A stretch of DNA of 64,000 nucleotides from assembly GCA_018066285.1 (NCBI GenBank), contig JAGHRS010000020.1:1-64000 (forward strand). The letters run 5' to 3'. The translations under genes and the position numbers were made by a program. The notes below the pieces were generated by a model. It did not search any database. It was not told where the DNA came from and saw only the letters and a list, made by a program, of their open reading frames with translations. Below, one piece after another: positions 56,401-62,283 of the stretch. Source of the stretch: Candidatus Treponema caballi. GTDB lineage: Bacteria > Spirochaetota > Spirochaetia > Treponematales > Treponemataceae. Position 1 is the first letter of the stretch. The number at the start of each line of letters is the position of its first letter.

Positions 56401-59400
56401 TGGTAGCGAACAATGCACCGCGTCTTGCAGGTGTCCTGTACGGTACAGATGATAATGGTGATGGAATTGTCAAAGACAATGAGCTTACGAAAGAACAGTT
56501 TGCCATTGATAAGGCCAATGGAAACGGATACATAAGAAGCTCTCTTGTTTCATCATATGTTCTTGGAACAAAGACTGTAAATCAGGATTCTACCGTTCAT
56601 CTTGATAAAGTCGCTCTCAAAATAAAGGGTGGCATTGCAGTTGTTCCGGAAATTGTCGGTGGAAACGGGGATTTGTTCTATTCGCTTTCTGTAACGAAAG
56701 ATGGGGAAAAAGAGCCATATTATGTAAAGGCCGCTGAAAAATGGATGAAGACTGATTCAGAAGGAAAGTCTGTTCAGGTAATGGGCACAGATTATACAGC
56801 CCAGCAGAATGGTCCTGCTTCTGAAATCATCAGTGATGCAGCAATCAGGTTGAGTCTTAATGATCTGCTCAGAAAGAATAATGAGGGCAAAGCAATTGCT
56901 GATGACAGCGATGCAAAACGCCTCTTTACGTTCACAATCTGGGACAGTACAGAAGGCCTTATCCCTGGAGAAACCAGCCAGAAAGCTGTAATCGAAATGG
57001 TTTCGGCTCTGAATCTTAAAGACAAGAACAAGCCTGTTCCAACGGTCAACCCGTTCTATTGGACAAATGAGACAACGAACTCTGTCTATAAAAATGGTAA
57101 AGCACTTATGGGTCATATCGACCTGAAAGCTGATCTTCCAGACTCATTTACAGACAGACATGATAAGGTTTCAGGTAAGATAGTCATTGAAGGTACAGTA
57201 AAGGATGACATCCAGCTTGAAAGCCTGTACATGAAGATATTTACCGGCTCTAGTGATACGGAAACAGATGCATTTACCTTCAAGACAAGCGACACATCAA
57301 CTGCTGATACAGTCACAATTGGCAACAAAGCATTCTACAAGGTAGCTTCGTATGCCGCAGGTAAATGGACTTCAGAGAGTCATCTGAATGATTATGGCTG
57401 GGCGTTCTCTGTTGGAAGTGAAACATTCTCACAGGATGAAGGACATACTGCAACATGGCAGCTTGTGCTTGATACTGAAAAGCTGGACAAAGCAGTCGTC
57501 AATGATCTGAAAGTTGCCATCATGGCAAAGGATCTTGGTTCACCGACATTAACTGTAGTAAATGATGAAGAAGTGATTACCTGGGTTGGAAATGACAGTG
57601 AATTGCCGTCTGATTCTACATCAAACCTGACGGTTTTCGATGTCGTTCCGTACATTACAGAACTTGAGACAACAATCAATAATGCTCAGACAAATAATAC
57701 CAGACTGTTCAACCGCTCTGCATTGGGCTTGTATCCTGTACGTCGCGGAGAAACTGTCACGATAAAGGGTTACAACCTCAAAGTAGGCAGCACAGCCCCT
57801 GTCGTAAAGCTGGGTGATAAAAAGCCAACTGTAAAAGAGTCTTCTGTCAGCCAGATTAAGTTTACTGTCGGCAATGACAACAAAACAGGTGACCTTACGG
57901 TAACTGTCCTTGACGGAAAGACAGAGCTTGCCTCAACACTGAACAATATGCATGACAACAGTGTGGAGTACAACAGGGAAGCTAACGGTGTTACCAACAA
58001 TCTGCTGACAGATGCCCGTAAACTGTATGTCTGGAGTATTTCAAATGTGGTTACTGACAACCAGGTCAGGTATCCGTCATTTGCAGTCGGTTCTGATTCA
58101 AGTCAGTCTGTAGCCTTTGTGTACGGCAGTGGTACACAAGACATATTCATGAAGAAGAATGGAACGGAGTTTTCAATTGATAAATCAGCTACTCAATGGT
58201 ATGACACTGCAGTAGCCATTGATTCCAAAGGACGTATGTATGGTGCTGCCATGAATGGTGCGGGTGGAGGAGCCAAAGAAGGTAATATTATATTTGGAAA
58301 GGTAGAAGTAAATCAGGGAAATGGCGGATACGGTAACTTTGGTTTTTATGCATGGAATACAAGTAATAACCCGGGAAAAATCTACCAAAAAGAATCAGGC
58401 CTTTTTGGACGAGGAGATAGATGGTTAAACCCTTCTGAAAGTGAATATAATACATATTCCAGCGGATACAAAAAGGTCTGCCTTGAAAACGCATCAAATG
58501 GAACGAAGGCTGACACAAACCGTGTCCTTAATCCAAAGATTGCCGTAGATAATGACGGAAACGCCATAATTGCTTACTACGACCAGCTCTCTGGACAGGT
58601 TCGCTTCCGGTATGGTTCAGTAAGTGAAGAACCTGATGGAAATGAGCAGCTGACGTTCAGTGGTGGTCTTGGTAACCATAACAACAAGAATGGCGGCTCA
58701 GCTGCAAATTACCAGATTATTGCCGGTTCTGGAGTAGACAATGCCAATACAAACCGTGCAGGAGAATATGTGGCTGTTGGTCTTGTCCCGGACGACGCAA
58801 CAGGAGCAGGAACCGCTGTTGTTGCCTGGTGTGACGGCCAGAATCTGTATTACAGTTACAACACGGCACCTGGTACTGTAAAAAATGATGTCTGGGCGAC
58901 AAATACGACAGTCATTGACTCTGACCTGGCTGGCTGGTATGTCGATATGGACGTAGATAAAGCTGGTGGCATTCATATTGCCTATTATGCTTCATCAAAT
59001 GGTGACCTCAGGTATGCATATCTGCCGGGATATGACAAAGCTGGTGAAAAGCAGGTAGTTACGGTAGACAGTTACTCTACAACAGGTTCTTATATTTCTG
59101 TCAAAGCCTCTTCTGAAGAAATGATAGGCGGTAAGTATGTCCCGTATATTTCTTACTTCGTAGAATCTTTCAAGAAGACATCAATCAGTAACCGTGTTGC
59201 ATGGCCGGTAACACTTGCTGGTGGTAAGTTTACAGCAGGAGCTCTTGATGAGAAGTTTACCGGAAGCTGGGAAGTAATGACTATTCCGACTGACCAGACA
59301 CCAACTGAATACACTGTTGGTGTGGGCATCAAGAAAAACGATGCTGATGTAAACAAACCGATTCTGGGTTATGGAACGACAGATGGTATTCAGACAGCAC

Positions 59401-59411
59401 AGCTGCAGTAA
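44499..59411 (+). CDS. Giant Ig-repeat lipoprotein with TIG and propeller-like C-terminus
   Basis: 4970 residues, one uninterrupted frame. The start ATG 44499 follows AAGGGGAA; earlier in-frame codons are less likely. The signal peptide ends in LFTAC, a spirochaete-type lipobox with lipidated Cys29. From about residue 45 to 4400 it is made of tandem Ig-like units of about 90-110 residues (dozens), with motifs like DNTAPVITFTTP, SGTATDTNG and a closing TVTDVAGKT. Several units form a larger repeat of about 2 kb (47.85-49.87 kb and 49.87-51.97 kb). A TIG/IPT domain (about 4404-4474) and a segment of about 460 residues follow, with repeated GGIHIAYY and NAIIAYYDQ strands as in sialidase-type propellers. 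It would be a long surface fibre with a binding head. Function is inferred only. Confidence 0.85.
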   Translation: MNMSMKKSVFCKIVGTAMLSAGIFLFTACPAEIGLGSAVDTAKPTVTISTPEPDSVVKETITLSGTVTDDLEVKSVTVTFTSTSQPSLNPKSYQATVDKAAKTWSLVIDTKDSSSGLQDSNYEIIVTAADNTNKTSTASRSFQIDNTAPTVLITSPSQYDQPPVGNEDTNISTCCSQVDIEGKAYDASDIQSVKVYLCNGSGNVVAGPKTAEGTNTWFVRFAAEDLTGVQNGQVCYFYAVATDKSGNSNTYVYHQADIYSLPNGANPFPSMNDIGRLDQGTSASSSCKISAEDLRSIRLGTGAEAIASMKDTGKGYPDFIYQAQADAAVLWTNLGSTLQQSIIGVNTALFATIQPPTDNSAILLDSIQVQIRSKNGETYGDWIPQTSVTKQKVGESVNLSIVPKNEGQPLAEGTYEVHLRFKTNSNSEIPCDKEFLIQSDAPVVKETVIGTGSESYAQGTISENSTHKELAGIISRSNGSFLAAGDLGSDALVITCKNSSGSTVGPVDGYVIGSDIDYNEVDGSWKLQIPVGSETGAFRDDTYTFNITGALGEASTTITRVVVVDTAIPEVNLNSPTPDNCITIAENGTGFTIQGNATDTGSGIKTSYWCIDEAGVAHSTTDTGIGSASVLTEGAVPENGKWYKFGTPTVFNLTPAMTGKEQTGYKLFVFTKDAAGHTSVVTEVPFFIDNAKPEISVTWPTLIRQNVNDMTISGKAWDSSGALENVYVSFDGGDAVEVQDVSSGVHANEAAAAVWTFPGSAVIPENRWTEGTHTLAFTVKDAAGRTSDVKTQTFTIDNVRPAITIANPANFAAHTSANDPAVLSDMVPISGTAIDTLSGLKENGITYSLDGGQTWTDVANQSGAWTITLQDNSGEDLLRINIKAEDKAGNTYQTGDIYFNIDKDNPQASILINDETTPSSDTFMTRAGFQLSGAANDAARTTGRQAEEAKLTYSKDGGNAVTVFDSETDTNTGCWQQVAGTWSWSTDTNFAEGFYTFTLTVTDKANKTTTATKSIRYDHTPPVLTVTSPAENEPFDSQTVNMSGNVSDSGIGVDKIYYTIDGEDPSVETTTFITPVGNSWSLSRTFEDQGVHTLKLLAADKLGNTTGVQTIHFSRDDAKPVLEELSVTANGKTTNAGFSLAGKTYDTNGLASISVTDGTTTWTGIGETGDAVSLAKKTSLPSSNNWSIDFVVGSTNSSSSRYIADGNTTFTITVTDVAGKTASVTRSVKVDTTKPSIEEPVVQSTLVKLDESAYNKLTVTASDSGTGLAGVWYQVLGQNAAAPSFDDENGWTALALNSSTDTASTWTGNIDFTGKAEGEHKIYVAAKDTAGNRIRYGESVSTGPVATSVVVDEKKPVITVTGLAEAAKADVVLTIAIDDTNPDAEALTAEVRTPSGTSLGNLTKTAAGSNTWKVTVPFSNSADETKPYYADGVYTIVVNEADTRGRNATTVTHTIRKDTTAPEINTIDNPATDKTGSEALYGSSFIFRGTAKDKQDNSACAGVTKILYAFTQSSSAPADLSAYTSLTVTDGSSWTITKTLEEGHNASAGALSEGKWFLYVLAEDKSGNRTATPAKREFDIDMKDPVLEITTPEDSSKTSYTATGSFTISGKATDTNGIAQNADGNTYVTVKVGTAAAVEVEVADDGTWTYPYSRTNNNKDQLLTATITATDMAGKSVIKSVPFFFDTQAPEITITKPAEGESIVVDGNGNYTLSGIATDLGIGIDTTNAKFTITDTAGQTVASGNLTVSGASWNTTVNFKEKAEGALTLKVTASDRLNQSASLTKNFYYDKADPELRVASVSASGLTTNAGFQLAGTAWDTNGLDCITVSDGTHTWTSAGDSPAITLIKKTSDPGNAAADRNWSINFVVGEYTGNEAPANWIADGTTIFTITAKDVAGKASSVTRTVTVDTTAPEITAVATEGTDDVPSGKVFLDISKYKKLTVTASDPDLSEGVSGTGLAGVYYQVVTGSTVPTFTSDIGWTSLALGNDGWTGDINFDTAANRTEEVHKIYVAAKDNAGNRKLYSEATEVTVDAKKPVTTISGVADAKNQSVTLSVIVEDTNPEQPVITVVNPKDDGSAGGAELEEAGLAVSDPEDVTNGKKWTVTIPFGNVKYNKDGIYTVVVNETDENGRVADEKTHTIRRDTTPPSATIGTPADNRTGANALFGDSYRFTGAAADNANGSGLAKILYAFTRSNTAPADNAWTELVVTDENWTVSRELTSGTATPPAGSLSEGTWYLHVIAEDKAGNRTATANRAIRMFDIDLNAPELGITKAGGKALTDLTKTNYTNSTSIKLEGTASDTNGVSSVSVKVGEESAAAATYYATAVTGHAAGTWEYIYNCTNVNTDQLLTATVTVTDVAGKTSVKTVPFYFDTQAPTVSITQPAPDALTSSNSYTISGTVADVGAGVATAKAKYEIKNGTETVAQGSLPITGANWSASVDLDDNGLTKKEGELTLTIFMEDALGNKVSHEDESGDAIEGISRVFYYDKTPPSITETEVGASLTTKNPFSFGGFASDTNALAENEKGAIQVSVVKGGTTVTTAAVDVAANGEWTKTFTPGESISASTLTDGTYNFIFTVTDVAGRTAMTTSTVTVDRKAPVIRVAAGSSFLTDTPVVLNSTTTPENWFNKEYLTLKAKVTDDAEGSVVTSGVSMVEYAVISNPESVPTGTDEAVAAVWKSIWEGENLSWSTMTMGSSSICSATVRVNNGTNYICIRATDVAGNVTYSTHETAYADLIAPTISGVYTDEDCTQGLTNNTYMTCMKDLKLYLKTSETGSGVKELNVTINGNTVPANQEYDSQNNPTDTYLLSVSAADLDAYLGTNTTITVSAVISDKAENSTAVSQLFTLQYDNTAPVITFTTPSEETTVNKTIKVSGTTNDDQSLESVKLYKGDFTGNVTPADADELADFTGNSRFNWTYTLNTFDKSVYPETYVAYSESMTLTVIAKDTAGNVKKEKLTFSVDQSTDRPQITINNIDFTDMSSTAPKWLIGNKTIYGSVTDDDGLIKKLEIKEEGTNWKELTVNNGSFTTIVKENGVVRDYLEDGNHTILFRITDRNDTVFTVTAQNVLEQPVLKDNDDTPAGDNKLYVTIDTLPPSTAVSEFSFNGADWDSNLLSNTTFGKVAENNTFYVRQYVYDKNGIQSVEVSIDSNSYRAATPVMNAGQPLKKTIGGVDYVAYQYKVTTDQISEAESGIRALNIRVTDKAGMNKDTSASFSVDNDAPVITVTSHSDGDRVQGSIFLAGTSSDVPSFTGAASIAYKVTASEMLSEDEDWTDAHDVKGSNLSAWRIYFDNDVNNTTDFTHDKALKKILVSVSPYNEYLKISSNDDETSSVVYSKNYTDSQNITHKKDDLYKDITTLYVHFKATDSYGNTSYTVRSLELDPQGDIPSVEITYPGATAYRWRNAENGSEYFTAGSLPEQGDSAYTSLVNVSDDDDPVSIQAINRTARTITVNAVPYTFVGGESVQGGIVRLQGIAEDEKAIEGVFIQIDPTYNPAEGFKWDDKNPGSELMPYGTTSAEKRPENTNLGSKYPITAIGDSGKKGILVGTSGTWSISLNDSGEFNGIKLEGDEESGNNYVAVRAIALDKDGNISPYTDIIILTIDADTPRIGASEELYLYQYENNEDGTGAVLASQKYTDDMWLKGEWWLEGSVEDSNGIVTLKIDDDSAEGKAIGNQKWQSGNNETSGYKLKFKIGNAQTGLFGKEEHKISAVDKDNKSAQKIIHVNYDNKAPELALKESANYRISSTVVQSNGFYTLGSSVTENSSETASQSGFERVAVYFTRTDNNSDTSYLYDTFILKNTEGNKTALSQLTSEEGLYWKTLTVSRNDYLLSELTLSAADPNVHAGGLVKLGGAIYRIKSVNDRTVIIEGSPEARYTDAKFALAQIVDHTLTESNGVSLGSNGYYSDVMNDDGDCMVESVTRQGATTVWEANINSRNIPDGAIEIHYVVFDKAGNYAEGVVENAMVANNAPRLAGVLYGTDDNGDGIVKDNELTKEQFAIDKANGNGYIRSSLVSSYVLGTKTVNQDSTVHLDKVALKIKGGIAVVPEIVGGNGDLFYSLSVTKDGEKEPYYVKAAEKWMKTDSEGKSVQVMGTDYTAQQNGPASEIISDAAIRLSLNDLLRKNNEGKAIADDSDAKRLFTFTIWDSTEGLIPGETSQKAVIEMVSALNLKDKNKPVPTVNPFYWTNETTNSVYKNGKALMGHIDLKADLPDSFTDRHDKVSGKIVIEGTVKDDIQLESLYMKIFTGSSDTETDAFTFKTSDTSTADTVTIGNKAFYKVASYAAGKWTSESHLNDYGWAFSVGSETFSQDEGHTATWQLVLDTEKLDKAVVNDLKVAIMAKDLGSPTLTVVNDEEVITWVGNDSELPSDSTSNLTVFDVVPYITELETTINNAQTNNTRLFNRSALGLYPVRRGETVTIKGYNLKVGSTAPVVKLGDKKPTVKESSVSQIKFTVGNDNKTGDLTVTVLDGKTELASTLNNMHDNSVEYNREANGVTNNLLTDARKLYVWSISNVVTDNQVRYPSFAVGSDSSQSVAFVYGSGTQDIFMKKNGTEFSIDKSATQWYDTAVAIDSKGRMYGAAMNGAGGGAKEGNIIFGKVEVNQGNGGYGNFGFYAWNTSNNPGKIYQKESGLFGRGDRWLNPSESEYNTYSSGYKKVCLENASNGTKADTNRVLNPKIAVDNDGNAIIAYYDQLSGQVRFRYGSVSEEPDGNEQLTFSGGLGNHNNKNGGSAANYQIIAGSGVDNANTNRAGEYVAVGLVPDDATGAGTAVVAWCDGQNLYYSYNTAPGTVKNDVWATNTTVIDSDLAGWYVDMDVDKAGGIHIAYYASSNGDLRYAYLPGYDKAGEKQVVTVDSYSTTGSYISVKASSEEMIGGKYVPYISYFVESFKKTSISNRVAWPVTLAGGKFTAGALDEKFTGSWEVMTIPTDQTPTEYTVGVGIKKNDADVNKPILGYGTTDGIQTAQLQ
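47850..51975 (+). repeat. Tandem 2-kb super-repeat inside the giant lipoprotein gene
   Basis: Modules in the order [TTNAGF - LAG - DTNGL] , [LTVTASD - GTGLAGV - YYQV], [KPV - DTNP], [DNPATD - LYAF], [DTNG - VKVG], [FDTQAP - TLSG] occur from about 47,854 and again from about 49,875, a shift of about 2.02 kb. A third, partial copy opens near 51,974 (TTKNPF - DTNAL). At the DNA level the copies are clearly diverged, so the duplication is not recent. This is a repeat of six domains and not of one. Confidence 0.75.
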
Positions 59412-59429
59412 TGCCGCAGGAAATAACAT

Positions 59430-60701
59430 ATGACCATGACGAAAAGAACAAAGCGCATTCTCATAGTTGCCGCGAGCGTGCTTGTGGTGGCGGCCACCAT
59501 CACGGGCCTTGTGCTCCGTGCAAACACCGCCCACCGCGCGCGCACCACGATTGTCGGTTTTTACGACATTGAGGGCGCTCAGCAGCAGGCGGTGCAGTAT
59601 GTTCTTGAGCGGGCGTTCAGCGCGCTTCCAGAAGTGCAGGCTGCAAACGCCGCCACAGTTGACAATGCGCCTGTCCTTGAGTTTGTCACGCTTTCGGACG
59701 AGCAGGCCGCTGATCCAAAGCTTACAAAAAAGATAGATGTCCTCATCACACAGACAGGCGCCCTTACTTCGCGTCTCATGAGTGCGGCCGTTCCCGTAAA
59801 CAACGAAATCATGGCCCGTTTCCCGAGGTCAACGCAATCATCCCCGTTTTTCAGCCAGGATGGAAAGATGCTTGTAATGCCGCTCTTTCTTGATCATTTT
59901 GAGACCGCGTACTACACCATCCTGAGTGATGAGCTGACGGATGAGCTTCCGTACTATCTCAGTGAGTTTGCTGAGTATGCTGCGCTTATCAAAGAGAGCA
60001 TTGTGTATCCGATAATTGCCTCAGGTGCTGATGATACCGTGCTTTTCTCCATGGTTTCGGTGCTTGTTGAATCAGTCGCTGGTGCAGATGGCTACAATCA
60101 GCTTATCCGCGATATTTCTGATATTGCAGGTAAGGACCAGCCGTTTGATGACGTCCTTGCACTTCCGCTTAAAGGTGATGCGCCTGATGGCATTATTTTT
60201 GGCGATATTCTTCAGGTTTTCAGAAACTGGCGATCAGAGGGGCTTATTCTTGGCAACTGGCAGGAAACAACAGAAGCCTCAGTCCGCGTCTTCATGGAAG
60301 ATTACCACACGGGAATAATCCAGATGCTTCTTTCCCAGCACAGGCGCATGCCGTATCCGATGATCAAATACTATGAGAGCACGCAGTACCCGGCTGATAC
60401 AAGTGTGAGCCGCGCGCTTATTGCACCTTCCGTTTCGTGTATGCTGTTTACAGACACAAATGCAGCTCGTTCTTTTGTTGATGCTCTTTCTTCTGCGGAT
60501 GAGCAGGAGTTCCTTTCCGTGAAGACGCAACTTGCGCCTACGACGCTCCGGGGCCAGTCTTTTGACATGCAGGCTGATGATGTCCGTTATTTTGCAGCAA
60601 TCAGTGCAGGCGGCCCTGTCCCCGACCTTGGCCATGCTGCATTTGCAACGTCTGAAAAGAGAGCAGAGTTTGCCGACTGGCTCAGAGATCAACTTCGCTA
60701 A
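59430..60701 (+). CDS. Membrane-anchored protein resembling an extracellular solute-binding protein
   Basis: 423 residues. An N-terminal hydrophobic segment (ILIVAASVLVVAATITGLVL, about residues 10-29) acts as an uncleaved anchor or signal peptide; there is no lipobox. The body is mixed alpha/beta. LVMPLFLDHFETAYYT near residue 150 and the C-terminal SEKRAEFADWLRDQLR match the general pattern of ABC-type sugar-binding proteins, but I do not recognise a family. No permease genes are adjacent. It begins 18 bases after the giant lipoprotein with AGGAAA upstream, so the two are probably co-transcribed. Its codon use is richer in G/C than that of the giant gene. Confidence 0.6.
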   Translation: MTMTKRTKRILIVAASVLVVAATITGLVLRANTAHRARTTIVGFYDIEGAQQQAVQYVLERAFSALPEVQAANAATVDNAPVLEFVTLSDEQAADPKLTKKIDVLITQTGALTSRLMSAAVPVNNEIMARFPRSTQSSPFFSQDGKMLVMPLFLDHFETAYYTILSDELTDELPYYLSEFAEYAALIKESIVYPIIASGADDTVLFSMVSVLVESVAGADGYNQLIRDISDIAGKDQPFDDVLALPLKGDAPDGIIFGDILQVFRNWRSEGLILGNWQETTEASVRVFMEDYHTGIIQMLLSQHRRMPYPMIKYYESTQYPADTSVSRALIAPSVSCMLFTDTNAARSFVDALSSADEQEFLSVKTQLAPTTLRGQSFDMQADDVRYFAAISAGGPVPDLGHAAFATSEKRAEFADWLRDQLR

Positions 60702-60724
60702 GCTGTAGCTTTCGTAGAAAAGGC

Positions 60725-61429
60725 TTACTTCACGCCGAGCAATCCTCGCACAATTTCCCCAGCCATGATAAAGCCTGCAACGGGCGGCACAAACGATGTG
60801 CTTCCCGGAAAGTCCGGCGTGCGGATAAGCGGTTCTTCCTTTGAGTAGACAACTTTCAGTGCCGTAATCCCGCGCTTTTTAAGCTCGTGGCGCATGACGC
60901 GGGCGAGCGGGCAGACTCTTGTGTCGTAGATATCCGCCAGTTCAAGCAGTTCAGGATGCACTTTGTTTCCTGTTCCCATGCACGAGATGACGGGAACTCC
61001 CGCTTCTTTTGCCTGCAGGATGAGCTGTATCTTTCCGGTGACGGTGTCGATTGCATCCGCTACGTAATCGTATTTCGTGAAATCAAAGCCCGCCGCTGTT
61101 TCCGGCAGGTAAAAAACTTTGTGGACGTTCACCACCGCATTGGGGTTTATCTCGTGTACGCGGTCGGCGGCGGCTTCGGCTTTTGGGCGGCCGATGGTGC
61201 TTTCAACAGCGAGCAGCTGGCGGTTTACGTTTGAAAGCGCCACATCGTCATTGTCAATGATGTCGAGCGTTCCTATGCCGGCCCGGGCCAGCGCTTCAAT
61301 GAGTGCGCCTCCTACGCCGCCTGCACCGAAAACGGCGACGCGCTTATCCGCGAGAATCTTAACTGCATCCGGCCCAAGAACGCGTGCTGTGCGTTCGAAA
61401 CGCGGGTCGCCGGTATATTTGTCGTCCAT
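60725..61429 (-). CDS. tcdA: tRNA threonylcarbamoyladenosine dehydratase
   Basis: 234 residues, E1-like ThiF/MoeB fold. It converts t6A37 of tRNAs to the cyclic form ct6A with ATP. The nucleotide-binding GAGGVGGALIEALARAGIG (from about residue 34) and DNDDVALSNVNRQ are typical; the catalytic Cys lies in ISCMGTGNK (near residue 140). The C-terminal FVPPVAGFIMAGEIVRGL is also characteristic of TcdA/CsdL. Start: ATG 61429, six bases after a TACAAT on the minus strand with TGc before it. A longer reading goes through the promoter. The DTW-protein gene, also linked to tRNA modification, is divergent. Confidence 0.92.
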   Translation of the reverse strand: MDDKYTGDPRFERTARVLGPDAVKILADKRVAVFGAGGVGGALIEALARAGIGTLDIIDNDDVALSNVNRQLLAVESTIGRPKAEAAADRVHEINPNAVVNVHKVFYLPETAAGFDFTKYDYVADAIDTVTGKIQLILQAKEAGVPVISCMGTGNKVHPELLELADIYDTRVCPLARVMRHELKKRGITALKVVYSKEEPLIRTPDFPGSTSFVPPVAGFIMAGEIVRGLLGVK

Positions 61430-61444
61430 GCGTAAATTGTAGCA
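61430..61444 (-). promoter_or_regulatory. Extended -10 leaderless promoter of tcdA
   Basis: Minus strand: TGc (complement of 61442-61444), TACAAT (complement of 61436-61441), 6 bases, ATG at 61429. No ribosome-binding site is seen. Confidence 0.7.
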
Positions 61445-61518
61445 AAAAACGGCGTTATCCGCTAGAATGAGGCATTCAGTCACAAGGCTTTATACGCCGT
61501 GTGATCAAGGAGTCTGCT

Positions 61519-62283
61519 GTGTGCGCCAAGTGCCTGCGCTGTTTCCGCCCCGAGGAGACGTGCTACTGCAAATACATAAAGCCGGTTGAGTCCGGCATCA
61601 AGTTCGTATTCCTCATGCACCCCAAAGAAGCGTACAAGCAGAAGACGGGGACCGGGCGCCTTGCCTGCCTTTCGCTGCCGGGCTCTGAAATCATAATCGG
61701 CATCGACTTTACCGAGAACCGGCGGCTCAAGGAGCTTTTGTCAGATCCGCAGTACTATCCGGTCGTCATGTATCCCGGCCCGGATGCGTGGACTGCCGCC
61801 GGCGTGCGCGAAGAAGTGCCCCACACGCTGAAAGAAGCTGTCGGGGACAAAACGCTGCTCGTCATCCTTGTGGACGCGACATGGCCCTGCGCGCGGAAAA
61901 TGCTTCGCTTAAGCCCGAACGTCACATCCCTGCAGAAAATCAGTTTTACGGCGGGCTATTCGTCAGAGTATACCTTCAAGACCGAGCCCAAGCCCGATTA
62001 TCTTTCGACCATAGAGACCTGCTATTATCTGCTCCGCGAGCTGAATGAGGCGGAGTTCTGTACGTGCAATCCGCAGCCCCTTATGGATGTGTTCCGTCGC
62101 ATGGTAAAGACGCAGCTCGAGTGCCAGGCAGAGCGCATCGCCTCAGGTCAGCCCGACCGCTACCAGATGGCAGGCGGCATAAGGGCACGACGCCGCGAAG
62201 CCCGCGAGGCCGCTGCGAGAGAGGCAGAGGCGCAGAAAGCGCGCGAAACTGTTGCTGCGACCGAGGCCGCATTCAGGCGGTAG
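61519..62283 (+). CDS. DTW-domain protein (tRNA-uridine aminocarboxypropyltransferase type)
   Basis: 254 residues from the GTG at 61519, which AAGGAG precedes by 6 bases; an in-frame GTG at 61501 would give six more residues. The N-terminus has a zinc-ribbon-like CAKCLRC...CYC. The signature is DATW (in VDATWPCARKM), with FLMHPKEAYKQKTGTGRL and TIETCYYLLRELN also conserved. Members of the DTW (TapT/TrmY-like) group make acp3U in tRNA or have related rRNA roles. The last 50 residues are a charged, alanine/arginine-rich helix. The divergent neighbour tcdA is also a tRNA modifier. The exact target is not fixed. Confidence 0.85.
   Translation: MCAKCLRCFRPEETCYCKYIKPVESGIKFVFLMHPKEAYKQKTGTGRLACLSLPGSEIIIGIDFTENRRLKELLSDPQYYPVVMYPGPDAWTAAGVREEVPHTLKEAVGDKTLLVILVDATWPCARKMLRLSPNVTSLQKISFTAGYSSEYTFKTEPKPDYLSTIETCYYLLRELNEAEFCTCNPQPLMDVFRRMVKTQLECQAERIASGQPDRYQMAGGIRARRREAREAAAREAEAQKARETVAATEAAFRR

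Noticed and set aside
45475-59356. Many antisense and alternative-frame open frames within the giant lipoprotein gene
   Set aside because: They are low-complexity Ser/Val/Thr-rich shadows of the repeat gene with no ribosome-binding sites.
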